The notes under the pieces are model-generated. The model saw only the letters and a list, made by a program, of their open reading frames with translations. It ran no database searches and was not told the DNA's origin. Shown here piece by piece: positions 24,804-33,268 of a stretch of DNA of 64,000 nucleotides; position 1 is the first letter of the stretch, and every line of letters begins with the position of its first letter. Source of the stretch: Planctomycetota bacterium (GTDB lineage: Bacteria > Planctomycetota > Brocadiia > Brocadiales > Bathyanammoxibiaceae); assembly GCA_016209685.1 (NCBI GenBank), contig JACQVQ010000008.1, positions 1 through 64,000 of the forward strand. The letters run 5' to 3'. Position numbers and translations under genes: made by a program.

Positions 24804-24836
24804 CAGACCCTGCACCATATGGTGCAGGGCATGTCC
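24804..24836. repeat. CCCTGCACC/GGTGCAGGG palindrome between kinase and regulator
   Basis: The perfect core CCCTGCACCATATGGTGCAGGG lies in the short spacer between the kinase stop and the regulator start. Same family as the units inside mutS and the TIGR01212 gene. Confidence 0.85.
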
Positions 24837-24839
24837 GCA

Positions 24840-26348
24840 TCATGACAGACATGTTGGCAGTTCTACTATAAAGGTTGTCCCTTTCTCCCTGTCACTATCT
24901 ACTCTTATTTGTCCCCCATGGGAGGAGATAATACGGTGGGTGATGGGAAGCCCTAGCCCCGTACCGTGTGCCTTAGTGGTATAAAAGGGGAGGAAGATAC
25001 GGTCCGTCTCCGCTGGGGGGATGAAAGAACCTGTATTGTGGAACCTCAGCAAGACCTTCCCGGAGGCCTTGCTCCTGGAGGCGAAACCATCTCCATGGGA
25101 ACTGGTTATGGTTACCCTGCCACCCTCAGGGGCTGCTTCAAAGGCATTGAGGATTATGTTCTCAAAGGCCCTGGTAAGCTTTTCTGGCTTGGCCAGGACA
25201 GGAGGAAGGTTGCCAGTTAATCTCTCCACCACCTCTAATTTCCGGTCGGGGAAACGGTATTTGATGGAAGAGAGGGCCTCCTTGAGGAGGGGGTTAACGT
25301 CCTGGGGTGTGGGATATGTGGCCTCTATGTGGGCAAACTCTAGTACCTCTCCCACCAGGGTGTTCATCCTGTCTACTTCTTTTATTACTTTCTCGGCATA
25401 GACCCCGTGGGGGTCAGCAGTGGCCGTCTCTTCTTTTAGCAGTTCCATTAGCCCTCGGATGGAGGCCAGGGGGTTTCTAATCTCATGGGCAATTCCTGCC
25501 GCCATCGTGCCAAGCCCTGCCATCTGGTCGGCCTGTCTCAGCCACTGCTTTATCAGTTCCATCTCAGAAGGGTCTTGAAAGGTTATCATTACCCCAGGGG
25601 GCTCCCCATACTTGCCTTCCCTTGGGACGATCCTGCCCTTAAAAAGTAGTGGGCCCTTTCTGTCTGATCCTGTTGCATCAGGAGACGTGGTTGGTAGCTC
25701 TATATCCTCAAAGATATGGGTGCGGCCTTCCTTAAGGGCGTTTCCTAATAGGTTCAGGAATATCCTGTGCTTCTTAGTGTCAGGGAAGAATTCCCTGAAG
25801 GGCATACCTACTACGTCTTTAGAATTGATACCAAGGACCCTCTCTGCTACTTTGTTGACTTGTAGGATTTTGCTCTCGCCGTCAAGGGTTATAACCCCTT
25901 CGGACAATACGTCTAGACGCTTACCATCTTTTATACTCTCCAGGTAATCAAAGACGTCTTCCAGGGTGCGGCTCAGGAGGTCAAGTTCGTTTGATGGGAC
26001 TGGCCCCGCCACCTGGGTCATCGTTGCCCTTTCTGGGGCCAGGGTTTCCGCCCTGGAGCTTAGTCTCTTTAGGGGTGTGGTGATGGTGTGGGCAATTACT
26101 GCCCCCGATGTGGCAGCTAGCCCGGTCATAACAAATATAGCCAGTAATATCCAGAAATCACCCCCTGTGTCTAGGGAGAGGGGGCGACTGGTGTCTAAGA
26201 AGTACCCGTTAAGGTTAAAGCTCAGGTATCCAGAGGCCAGGGTAAAAAAGCTAAAAGAAAGGGGAAGGACAACCATCAGCCTCAGGCGTACCTTTTTTGA
26301 GGTCTTTTCCTGGGTTGCTTGAGGTTCTTTTTTTGTTACATTGGCCAT
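24840..26348 (-). CDS. PAS-domain sensor histidine kinase, PilS/NtrB-like
   Basis: A 502-residue membrane kinase. Two transmembrane helices (about residues 26-45 and 66-90) are followed by a HAMP-like linker (ITTPLKRLSSRAETL). A PAS domain follows (about 145-265; VITLDGESKILQVNK, VVGMPFREFFP). The HisKA domain has the phospho-accepting His in GIAHEIRNPLASIRG, and the HATPase domain has NIILNAFEAAPEGG and GTGLGLPITHRIISSHGG. It is the first gene of a kinase-regulator pair placed ahead of pilus genes, so it very likely signals to the NtrC-type regulator. The stimulus is unknown. Confidence 0.93.
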   Translation of the reverse strand: MANVTKKEPQATQEKTSKKVRLRLMVVLPLSFSFFTLASGYLSFNLNGYFLDTSRPLSLDTGGDFWILLAIFVMTGLAATSGAVIAHTITTPLKRLSSRAETLAPERATMTQVAGPVPSNELDLLSRTLEDVFDYLESIKDGKRLDVLSEGVITLDGESKILQVNKVAERVLGINSKDVVGMPFREFFPDTKKHRIFLNLLGNALKEGRTHIFEDIELPTTSPDATGSDRKGPLLFKGRIVPREGKYGEPPGVMITFQDPSEMELIKQWLRQADQMAGLGTMAAGIAHEIRNPLASIRGLMELLKEETATADPHGVYAEKVIKEVDRMNTLVGEVLEFAHIEATYPTPQDVNPLLKEALSSIKYRFPDRKLEVVERLTGNLPPVLAKPEKLTRAFENIILNAFEAAPEGGRVTITSSHGDGFASRSKASGKVLLRFHNTGSFIPPAETDRIFLPFYTTKAHGTGLGLPITHRIISSHGGQIRVDSDREKGTTFIVELPTCLS

Positions 26349-26794
26349 TATGCCTCCTCACTCCAGGGCTTATTTACACGGGGTTCGTTTACCATAGGCA
26401 AATTAGCCTCAGGCACTACCGATGCTATAAAGACATTATGCCCAGTGGCTCTCCTTAAGTCAAGACGGTAGTAAGAAAAGAATACAGTAGTCAGTAGTCA
26501 GAATTCAGAATACTAACTACTTAAGACTACAGGCTTTGGACTTTTTTTAGTCCATAGTCCATTACCTACTACTGAATTCTAACTTCTGAATTCTTAATTC
26601 CCCTTGACCTATCCCATTTTCAGAGGTATCTTGCTGAAACAATAGGCAATAAGCAGTAGGCAGAAACCTGAATGTTAAAGCTCAGCAGTCAGTAATCAGC
26701 AGGTCAGCAAGATTGCTGATAGCTGATTACTGATAGCTGACTACTGATAAATTTGGCATTTTTAATCCTGTCTACTGGCTGGAGGAGACCCAAG
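26349..26794. other. 446-bp intergenic region filled with mosaic repeats
   Basis: It separates two divergent genes. From about 26465 to 26605 it holds ACAGTAGTCAGTAGTCAG and GAATTCAGAATAC-type units with their inverse. From about 26688 to 26755 an ATCAGCAGGTCAGCAAG arm pairs with TTGCTGATAGCTGAT. It ends with the GGAGGAG Shine-Dalgarno (26781-26787) of the next gene. No RNA gene or operator was recognised. Confidence 0.65.
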
Positions 26795-28429
26795 ATGAAG
26801 GCTTCGGAACTGTTGGTTAGATGTTTGGAGCATGAGGGGGTACAATTTGTCTTTGGGGTGTCCGGGGAGGAGGTGATGGACGTGCTTGACTCCCTGAGGT
26901 CCTCTAGAATAAAATACGTTACCACCAGGCATGAACAGGGGGCGGCCTACATGGCTGGTGTGGTGGGGAGGCTTACGGGTAAGCCGGGTGTCTGCCTGGC
27001 CACTTTGGGCCCAGGAGCCACTAACCTTACCACGGGGATTGCAGATGCCAACCTGGACCATGCCCCCCTTGTGGCCCTCACTGGCCAGGCAGACCGAAGG
27101 AAGACCCACAAGGAATCCAAACAGATTATAGACGTAGTCAGCCACCTGAGGCCCATTACTAAATGGAATGCCCAGATAGAGGGGGGCGAACTCATCCCCG
27201 AGATGGTAAGGAAGGCCTTTAAGCTGGCCCAGGTGGAAAAGCCCGGGGCCTGTCATCTGGAACTGCCCTCCGATGTAGCAGAAGAGGAGGTTGAGAACCA
27301 GAGGCCCCTCCCGGTCCAGGCGATAACCTATCCTCACCCTGACGAGGGGGCCGTCAAGGAGGCCGCAAGGCTGATAAACGAGGCTAGATATCCTGTCATC
27401 CTTGCCGGTAACGGCGTAATAAGAGGCGGGGCTACCAAGTACCTGAGGGAGTTTGTAAGACACTCTCAGATACCTGTTGCCCATACGTTTATGGCCATGG
27501 GTTGTGTACCTGCCGAGGAGGAACTGTGTCTACTATCTGTTGGACTTCAGCAGCACGATTACGCCAACTGTGGTTTTGATAGGGCCGACCTGGTTATTGG
27601 CGTGGGTTACGACCTTGCTGACTATGGACCTGAGGCGTGGAACCCAAGAGGGGATAAAAAGATAGTCAACATAGACTTCGTGTCCAGCGAGGTGGACTTC
27701 CACTACTGCCCCAGCGTAGAGCTCATGGGGAATATCGGGGAAAGCCTCCGCCTCCTTAAAGACCTGGTGAGTAGGAAGACCATTACCCCAACAAAGAACC
27801 TCAGGAGTTACATCCTTCGGGAGGTAGAGGAATACTCTACGAACGAGAGCTTTCCTATTAAACCTCAAAGGGTGATTCAAGACGTAAGGAAGGTCCTGGG
27901 CAGGGAGGACATACTGGTAAGTGACGTAGGTGCCCACATGATATGGGTGGCCAGAAACTATATGGCACAGGAGCCATTGACCGTACTCATCTCCTTCGGT
28001 TTCGCCTCAATGGGCTTTGGTCTGCCGGCCGCTATTGCCGCAAAACTTATACACCCCGACAAAAAGGTGGTGGCCGTCGTGGGGGATGGCGGCTTTTTGA
28101 TGACCAGTATGGAGTTAGAGACGGCCAGACGCCTGGGGACCTCTTTTCCTATCATCATCTTCAGGGACGATGCCTATGGGCTAATCAGGTGGAAGCAGAT
28201 GGCCCGATTCGGCGTAGAATTTGGTTCCACCTTTAAGAACCCTGATTTCGTCCAGTACGCCAGGGCCTTTGGGATGGAGGGCTACAGGGTGGAGAGGCCG
28301 GGTGAGCTCCTGCCCATACTGCAAAAGGCCCTCAAAGAGGACATCCCCTGCCTCATAGACGTCCCCATAGACTTTGAGGAGAATCTAAGGCTTTCCGAGA
28401 AACTCGGCCACCTCATCTGCCCGACGTAA
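26795..28429 (+). CDS. ThDP-dependent acetolactate-synthase-like enzyme
   Basis: A 544-residue thiamine-diphosphate enzyme with N-terminal Pyr, central and C-terminal PP domains. The catalytic Glu is in TTRHEQGAAYMAG and the metal/ThDP motif is GDGGFLMTSMELETARRLG. It is closest in style to AlsS-type acetolactate synthase or pyruvate oxidase-like enzymes. No small regulatory subunit gene follows, which fits a catabolic type. The start at 26795 has a GGAGGAG Shine-Dalgarno with a 7-base gap; the in-frame ATG at 26753 lacks one. The exact substrate is uncertain. Confidence 0.88.
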   Translation: MKASELLVRCLEHEGVQFVFGVSGEEVMDVLDSLRSSRIKYVTTRHEQGAAYMAGVVGRLTGKPGVCLATLGPGATNLTTGIADANLDHAPLVALTGQADRRKTHKESKQIIDVVSHLRPITKWNAQIEGGELIPEMVRKAFKLAQVEKPGACHLELPSDVAEEEVENQRPLPVQAITYPHPDEGAVKEAARLINEARYPVILAGNGVIRGGATKYLREFVRHSQIPVAHTFMAMGCVPAEEELCLLSVGLQQHDYANCGFDRADLVIGVGYDLADYGPEAWNPRGDKKIVNIDFVSSEVDFHYCPSVELMGNIGESLRLLKDLVSRKTITPTKNLRSYILREVEEYSTNESFPIKPQRVIQDVRKVLGREDILVSDVGAHMIWVARNYMAQEPLTVLISFGFASMGFGLPAAIAAKLIHPDKKVVAVVGDGGFLMTSMELETARRLGTSFPIIIFRDDAYGLIRWKQMARFGVEFGSTFKNPDFVQYARAFGMEGYRVERPGELLPILQKALKEDIPCLIDVPIDFEENLRLSEKLGHLICPT

Positions 28430-28431
28430 CT

Positions 28432-28459
28432 GTAGGGGCGTATTGCACTACGCCCCTAC
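28432..28459. repeat. GTAGGGGCGTATTGC palindrome
   Basis: A near-perfect 28-base palindrome directly downstream of the ThDP enzyme gene, almost identical to the in-gene copy at 2531-2558. Confidence 0.9.
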
Positions 28460-28537
28460 GACTTACATAACATTAGCCATTTTTGTCTTGATTTAGCTTG
28501 CGTGTTTGGTTATTTTGTATGCGTTCTGGGAGGACCC

Positions 28538-29146
28538 ATGCGTAATAAAGTCGTAAGCATCCTGATTGCCGCAGTAGTCAGCCTCCTATGCACCCAGGTG
28601 ATAGCTCAGGTGGAGCTGGACGAAAGGAAGCTGGATTTAGAGGGCAAGAAGAAAGACCGCTACCTTAAGGCAGGGATGCACGAGTATGGGATAAGCGGGA
28701 GTTATGGTATGGCTGACGAAAGTGAGCATATCACGGACTTTCAGCTACTCCCTAAATGGGGGCTCATCATCGCCGACTTTGATAAGGTCAAGGGGGCATT
28801 AGAGTTTGAGATAGAACCCATGTTCGGTATGTTCCTCACCCCTAGCCGGGCCGTGGAGGCTGGCGTAAACGTCCTCTTCACCTACAATTTTGAGACTGGT
28901 ACAAGGTTTATCCCCTTCTTTTCGGCAGGGGCAGGCTTTTTGTACACTAACTTAGATGTAAAGGAACTGGGGTCAAAATTTAACGGGGCTCCACAGGGAG
29001 GGCCAGGGATCAAATATATGCTAAATGACAGGACCGCCTTCAGTCTCCAGACACGCATACACCACATCTCTAATGCAGGCACAGCCAAGCCCAATAGAGG
29101 CATAGATAGCTTTATGTTTCTAATAGGTATGGATTTCTACCGTTAG
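28538..29146 (+). CDS. PagL-like lipid A 3-O-deacylase / acyloxyacyl hydrolase
   Basis: About 202 residues with a signal peptide ending near VIAQ. An outer-membrane beta-barrel follows, with alternating strands such as FIPFFSAGAGFLY and a C-terminal aromatic FLIGMDFYR. The catalytic His-Ser of the PagL family is present in RIHHISNAG. It would remove an acyl chain from lipid A at the outer membrane. The ATG at 28538 has a GGGAGGA Shine-Dalgarno; the upstream in-frame start at 28502 does not. Together with the Kdo-kinase-like gene it supports LPS in this organism. Confidence 0.85.
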   Translation: MRNKVVSILIAAVVSLLCTQVIAQVELDERKLDLEGKKKDRYLKAGMHEYGISGSYGMADESEHITDFQLLPKWGLIIADFDKVKGALEFEIEPMFGMFLTPSRAVEAGVNVLFTYNFETGTRFIPFFSAGAGFLYTNLDVKELGSKFNGAPQGGPGIKYMLNDRTAFSLQTRIHHISNAGTAKPNRGIDSFMFLIGMDFYR

Positions 29147-29290
29147 CAGACAGTAAGCAGTAACTTCTCCCCGATTGACACAACTTACAGAATCTGTTAA
29201 GTTTGCCGCATTGAGATGTCTCTCCCAATACGTTAGCTGTGGCCCGACGAGAATCGTAGCTTAGATATACTTTAAAGACAGGAGCTTCCG

Positions 29291-30319
29291 GTGGGGAATC
29301 ACAAACGGCACTACCCCTGGCAACAAGGATGTAGATACCATTCCTTTAGCCAATATCTTAAGGGGCGTTTCCCTTTTAAGGTACACAAGATAGCCCTCCA
29401 CGCAGGCTTTACCTGCCCCAACAGGGATGGCTACAAGGGGACAGGTGGTTGTACTTATTGTGCCAATGAGAGTTTCAGCCCCAACGCCAGGGGTACACTG
29501 CAACCCGTCGGGGAACAGGTAAGGAAGGGAAAGCAATACCTGAAGAGGCGTTACGGTGCGGAAAAATTTATCGTATACTTTCAGGCCTTCAGCAACACCT
29601 ATGCAGACGTTGAAACGCTGAGGTCTAGATACAATGAGGCCCTGGAGGACAAAGACGTCGTAGGGCTTTCCATAGGCACACGGCCAGACTGCGTACCCGA
29701 TGAGGTGCTTTCCCTCCTTGACAGTTACAAGGACGACTACCACCTGTGGGTAGAATATGGCCTCCAGAGCATCCACGACCGCACCCTTAAACGTGTCAAC
29801 CGTTGTCATACCTACAAAGATTTTGAAGAGGCAGTCCGTCGGACCAAGGCCCTGGGTATAAACGTCTGTGCCCACGTCATCCTCGGTCTGCCCGGAGAGG
29901 ATTGGGCAGATATGATGGCCACGGCTGAGGCCCTTTCTAAACTGGGTATAGATGGCGTAAAGCTGCACCACCTCTACGTTGCCCGTTCAACCCCTATGGC
30001 GGAGGAATACTCTAGAGGACTAGTAAAGACCATGGGGGTGGAGGAGTACGTTACCCTGGCGGCTGACTTCCTGGAGAGGGTCCCATCTGAGACTACCGTC
30101 CAGAGGCTGGTAGGGGATACTGAAGGAGAAGCCCTCATCTCCCCTATCTGGTCCCTTACTAAGGCCGAGGTACTTCAGGCCATTACAGGCGAACTCCGCC
30201 GCAGAGATTCTTATCAAGGGAAGAAATGCCTGCCCTGCACCGTTCTGGTGCAGGGCAGGCATGGCTCTGTCCCTGCCTCTCCTGAAAATCGCCTCTTCCT
30301 GGCACATAATTTGGCGTAG
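29291..30319 (+). CDS. TIGR01212 family radical SAM protein (YhcC-like)
   Basis: A 342-residue radical SAM protein. The cluster motif is the TIGR01212 form, CPNRDG...GGCTYC near residues 38-54. The family-typical GTRPDCVPDEVL, WVEYGLQSIHD and HVILGLPGE follow. The reaction is unknown. The start is GTG at 29291. The final 40 residues include CLPCTVLVQGRHG, encoded by a CCCTGCACC palindrome (30228-30260), so the natural C-terminus has been remodelled without loss of the core. Confidence 0.9.
   Translation: MGNHKRHYPWQQGCRYHSFSQYLKGRFPFKVHKIALHAGFTCPNRDGYKGTGGCTYCANESFSPNARGTLQPVGEQVRKGKQYLKRRYGAEKFIVYFQAFSNTYADVETLRSRYNEALEDKDVVGLSIGTRPDCVPDEVLSLLDSYKDDYHLWVEYGLQSIHDRTLKRVNRCHTYKDFEEAVRRTKALGINVCAHVILGLPGEDWADMMATAEALSKLGIDGVKLHHLYVARSTPMAEEYSRGLVKTMGVEEYVTLAADFLERVPSETTVQRLVGDTEGEALISPIWSLTKAEVLQAITGELRRRDSYQGKKCLPCTVLVQGRHGSVPASPENRLFLAHNLA
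30228..30260. repeat. GCCTGCCCTGCACC palindrome in a radical SAM gene
   Basis: A perfect inverted repeat (GCCTGCCCTGCACC, loop GTTCT, reverse arm) in frame near the 3' end of the gene. Confidence 0.9.
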
Positions 30320-30373
30320 ATAGTGCCCCCCTTAAATCTTACAAATTAAAGAAACGGACAACAAATTTTTTTG

Positions 30374-30401
30374 TTGACAAATGGATTTGTATCCGTATTA
30401 T
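30374..30401 (+). promoter_or_regulatory. Sigma-70 promoter
   Basis: TTGACA (30374-30379), a 16-base spacer and TATTAT (30396-30401), 118 bases upstream of the small secreted protein gene. The gene also has an AAAGGAG Shine-Dalgarno and a strong terminator, so it is a monocistronic unit. Confidence 0.7.
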
Positions 30402-30518
30402 ATACACGCCTGTGGTTTCAATACTTCCCTGATAAAGTATGTAACGACATTGGGGTAAGGAATAATTTGTATCTTGTGGGATGAGAGGGTTTTAGTTTAG
30501 AAAGGAGAATGGGTTAGA

Positions 30519-30854
30519 ATGAGAAAGATGCTAGCGTTAGCGACCTGTTTAGCCTTATTCCTTGGGGTAGGGGCCCCATCACTTAAGGCAGAAGAGTCCG
30601 TAACCGTCCAGGTCATAGTTATAGCCCTGGGTAATGCCCCCATAGAAAATGCCGCTGTAACTATAGGGGATAGGTCAGATACTACAAAGCATAACGGCAG
30701 TTGTGTATTTACCCTGCCCCCTGGCGACTATACCGTATGTGCCAAGGGCGAATGGGGTGGAATGAGCGCTCAGAAGTGCCAGGATGTTACCCTGAAGGGC
30801 TCAAACCGCTTTGTGGTTCTGGAACTCTTCCAGAAGCCTTCCAGCGTCTGGTAA
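30519..30854 (+). CDS. Small secreted protein with carboxypeptidase-regulatory-like fold
   Basis: A 111-residue exported protein. A Sec signal peptide (residues 1-24, ending SLKAEE) precedes one immunoglobulin-like beta domain of the carboxypeptidase-regulatory type: IENAAVTIGD, then GSCVFTLPPGDYTVCAKGEWGG. Three or four cysteines may form disulfides. It is a free-standing gene with its own promoter and an ideal terminator, implying strong or regulated expression. No enzymatic motif was found; a structural or binding role in the envelope is likely. Confidence 0.75.
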   Translation: MRKMLALATCLALFLGVGAPSLKAEESVTVQVIVIALGNAPIENAAVTIGDRSDTTKHNGSCVFTLPPGDYTVCAKGEWGGMSAQKCQDVTLKGSNRFVVLELFQKPSSVW

Positions 30855-30876
30855 AAAGTTTCTTTTCTTAATCCTA

Positions 30877-30926
30877 TAAAAGACTTCGGGTACTGGGAGC
30901 ATTCCCGGTATCCCGAAGTCTTTTTG
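30877..30926 (+). terminator. Strong rho-independent terminator
   Basis: The arm AAAAGACTTCGGGTAC and the returning GTATCCCGAAGTCTTTTT form a long GC-capped stem followed by TTTTTG. It directly follows the small secreted protein gene. Confidence 0.92.
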
Positions 30927-30942
30927 TTTGTAGGGTGTTAGG

Positions 30943-30971
30943 GTAGAGGCGACCCGGTGGGTCGCCCCTAC
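30943..30971. repeat. GTAGAGGCGACCC/GGGTCGCCCCTAC palindrome
   Basis: A member of the GTAGGGGC family. Its right end provides the TAG stop of the minus-strand PLD-like gene. Confidence 0.85.
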
Positions 30972-31894
30972 TTCAGGAGTTCGCCGTCGTCCAGGCGGTA
31001 AGGGGCGCCGCGCCCCCTCCTTTGTAAGAGTCTTGCCATATAGGTAATGGAATCCCCCTCCCGCAAAGTAAGGATGTCCTCCATATTATTCCAATTAAAA
31101 GAGACCTCTACGTCCGCCTCTTTTCCCTGGCCGTGCCTTATCCCCACCTTATTCCAGTCCATACGGGCGGCCCCCTTGTGTACAACTACCCCCTGCCACC
31201 GTACGTACTTACCCTGGTAGTCCTCCCATGCCTTCTTCTTTTCGGTGCTGCCCAGCTGACTCTCTCTTCCAAACATCTTTTCCATCTCATGGAAGGAGAT
31301 ACTCAGGAATTCTTTACCTGCCAGCTCTTTTGGGGGTGGTGGTAGGACCTTTTTTGTCTCCGTTGGGGATGGGCCTGTCACTTCCACCGATTGCCCAATG
31401 AGGCGTTCAAACTCCTGTACATAGGCCGCCACCACGGCAGGTTCTTTTGCCAGGAGTACACTCTCAAGGTTAAACCCCTGTGACCTCTCCGTCCAGTTGT
31501 AAGAACCGGTGAGGAGTTCCCTCCCGTCAAATATGGCAAAATTATTGTTCATGCGGCCCCCTGCCTTTCCACCGAGAAGCCTGATGTCCAGTCCCTTTCC
31601 TACCAGGAATTTAGCCTGTGTGGGGTCTTCTCGTGTATACTCCTCGTCCAGTACCAACTGCACCTTTACCCCCCTGTCCTTGGCCTCAAGGAGTGCCTGG
31701 ACCAGTTCCCCTGAATCTATGGAGGAGACGGCCGCATACAGACTTGTCTTTGTAAGATTTATTTGCTGGCGGAAGAGATGGAGGATGTCCGTCTCAGGAG
31801 AGAAGTATACCTCCGTCTCTCCCAGGAGGGGGCTGGCAAGGAATAGAAGGATTACTAATAAAAATTCAGGAAGGACATGACTACGAATTTTCAC
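30968..31894 (-). CDS. Secreted PLD-fold protein with degenerate HKD motif
   Basis: A 308-residue exported protein (signal peptide ending near LLGE). Residues 28-170 are one phospholipase D-like domain. The usual H-x-K-x4-D is replaced by N116-x-N118...D123 within GGRMNNNFAIFDG, while the following TGSYNWTERS is perfectly conserved. Both catalytic positions (His, Lys) are therefore lost and phosphodiesterase activity is unlikely. The C-terminal half (about 190-305; YVRWQGVVVHKG, DSITYMARLLQR) looks like an OB-type domain. It may now bind nucleic acid or lipid. It overlaps the end of the CBS gene by 14 bases. Confidence 0.82.
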   Translation of the reverse strand: MKIRSHVLPEFLLVILLFLASPLLGETEVYFSPETDILHLFRQQINLTKTSLYAAVSSIDSGELVQALLEAKDRGVKVQLVLDEEYTREDPTQAKFLVGKGLDIRLLGGKAGGRMNNNFAIFDGRELLTGSYNWTERSQGFNLESVLLAKEPAVVAAYVQEFERLIGQSVEVTGPSPTETKKVLPPPPKELAGKEFLSISFHEMEKMFGRESQLGSTEKKKAWEDYQGKYVRWQGVVVHKGAARMDWNKVGIRHGQGKEADVEVSFNWNNMEDILTLREGDSITYMARLLQRRGRGAPYRLDDGELLK

Positions 31895-32357
31895 CCTTTA
31901 ACTGACCTTCCCAAACCTCTAAGAATCTCCTGCAAACATCTGTCTGCGAGATGATGCCTATTAATTTACCATCCTTGACTACGGGGAGGTGCCTGAAGCC
32001 GTTTTTCCGCATCAGGGCAATGGCCACTATTACGTCACTATCCTCGTTTACTGTAATAACGGTTTTCACCATTATATCGCCTACCTTTGTCTTCTCCAAC
32101 TCCTCTACGTCCTTTATCTTAATATCCAGGGCCCCATAGTCTTTGATAAAACTCACACTGCTCAGGAGAGGCAGGAAATCCGGACTGAAGGTGTTAAGGA
32201 TATCTATCATGGAGATAATGCCCACCACAGCCCCCTTATTGTCCACTACTGGCGCTGCCCCAATCTTTTTACTGATAAACAAAGAGGCCGCCGTTTTAAC
32301 CCCATCCTCTGGCCTCAGGACCGAAGGTTTTTTTGTCATGCAGTTTTTAACTTTCAC
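31881..32357 (-). CDS. CBS-domain pair protein
   Basis: About 158 residues forming two CBS domains: MKVKNCMTKKPSVLRPEDGV... with GAAPVVDNKGAVVGIISMIDIL, then VGDIMVKTVITVNEDSDV... with FRHLPVVKDGKLIGIISQTDV. Such pairs bind adenosyl nucleotides and regulate partners. I chose a GTG start at 32357: it has a GAGGAG Shine-Dalgarno 6 bases upstream and gives the usual MKVKxxMTK opening; the longer frame to 32423 has none. It precedes the PLD-like gene on the same strand. Confidence 0.88.
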   Translation of the reverse strand: MKVKNCMTKKPSVLRPEDGVKTAASLFISKKIGAAPVVDNKGAVVGIISMIDILNTFSPDFLPLLSSVSFIKDYGALDIKIKDVEELEKTKVGDIMVKTVITVNEDSDVIVAIALMRKNGFRHLPVVKDGKLIGIISQTDVCRRFLEVWEGQLKGENS

Positions 32358-32510
32358 TCTCTGCTCCTCTTTTAATGAAGAACCAAAGTTGCCCATGCTA
32401 AAACTGGGCGATGAATATACCACAGAGTATTGTTTTTTTCAAAGCTAAATTTCCTGACAGATTCACATTTAGTTTGCATTTCTTAGTGGCATTATTTATA
32501 ATTTTGTGTT

Positions 32511-33164
32511 ATGGAGGCCCTGATATTATCAGCAATCGGCGTTGGGCTGGTGCACTCCCTGGCCCCTGACCACTGGTTACCCTTTGCCTCCCTGGCCCAG
32601 GCACAGGGGTGGTCAAGGAAGAAGCTGCTGGTCGTGAGTTTCCTGGCAGGGCTTGGCCACGTGGGCTCCAGTTTTGTCCTGGGGGTACTGGGCATTGTAC
32701 TGGGCATGGGGCTGGCCCATATGGAAGGCGTAGAATCGTTCAGGGGGAACGTGGCGGGTTTCCTCCTCATCGGTTTTGGCGTAGCCTACGCCCTCTGGGG
32801 GCTAAAGCACATAAGAGACCATCATCTCCATTTCCACGAACCCAGCGACATCCGCCTCAGGCGGACTGGACTCCATAAGGGGGAGATAGTTACCTTCTGG
32901 ACCCTCATGGCCATCTTTGTCTTTGGCCCATGCGAACCTCTTATACCGTTAATGTTCCTGGCAGTCCAGCACGGCTGGAGCGGGATATGGTTGACTACCA
33001 CGGCCTTTTCTGTAACCACCGTCTTTATGGTGATGGCCCAGAGTATGCTGGCCTTCATGGGGCTAAGCCTCCTTCCACAACGCAGCCTGGAGAAATGGTC
33101 TCACGTTATGGCAGGGGGGGTAATAGCCCTCACGGGGCTGGCGGTTATGTTCCTCGGGATTTAG
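32511..33164 (+). CDS. UreH/TauE-like membrane protein, metal or sulfur permease family
   Basis: A 217-residue polytopic membrane protein of the UreH/NicO-like group. The opening HSLAPDHWLPF motif (residues 15-25) and the later FGPCEPLIPLM match His/Cys-rich metal-permease signatures. A CCGCCTCAGGCGG palindrome encodes IRLRR in a cytoplasmic loop (about residues 117-121), after the His-rich DHHLHFHE. A paralogue heads the selA-selB operon (46935-47558). It converges on the ArsM-like selenoprotein gene. Nickel/cobalt, or a selenium- or sulfur-related substrate, is possible. Confidence 0.8.
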   Translation: MEALILSAIGVGLVHSLAPDHWLPFASLAQAQGWSRKKLLVVSFLAGLGHVGSSFVLGVLGIVLGMGLAHMEGVESFRGNVAGFLLIGFGVAYALWGLKHIRDHHLHFHEPSDIRLRRTGLHKGEIVTFWTLMAIFVFGPCEPLIPLMFLAVQHGWSGIWLTTTAFSVTTVFMVMAQSMLAFMGLSLLPQRSLEKWSHVMAGGVIALTGLAVMFLGI

Positions 33165-33216
33165 AAAACAGTAGCCACCAGGGACTACGCACTACGCACT
33201 ATGCACTAAGGACTAA

Positions 33217-33268
33217 GTAGCCGCAGGCTTTAGCCTGCGTGATTACGCAACCTAAAGGTTGCGGCTAC
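33217..33268. repeat. Bipartite GTAGCCGCAGGC / GGTTGCGGCTAC repeat, copy 2
   Basis: Same element as 5738-5790 and 43392-43445. Its right end provides the TAG stop (33265-33267) that ends the read-through frame of the methyltransferase. Confidence 0.9.

Noticed and set aside
23416-24852. Long form of the NtrC-type regulator
   Set aside because: The extra 25 residues are encoded by a palindrome and overlap the kinase; the receiver domain begins at the ATG at 24777.
26762-27484. A 240-codon minus-strand open frame over the ThDP enzyme gene
   Set aside because: Antisense shadow of a well-supported gene; composition matches the reverse frame of GC-rich codons.
29261-29971. A 236-codon minus-strand open frame over the TIGR01212 gene
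   Set aside because: It is antisense to a clear radical SAM protein with its cluster motif, and its translation has no recognisable domain.
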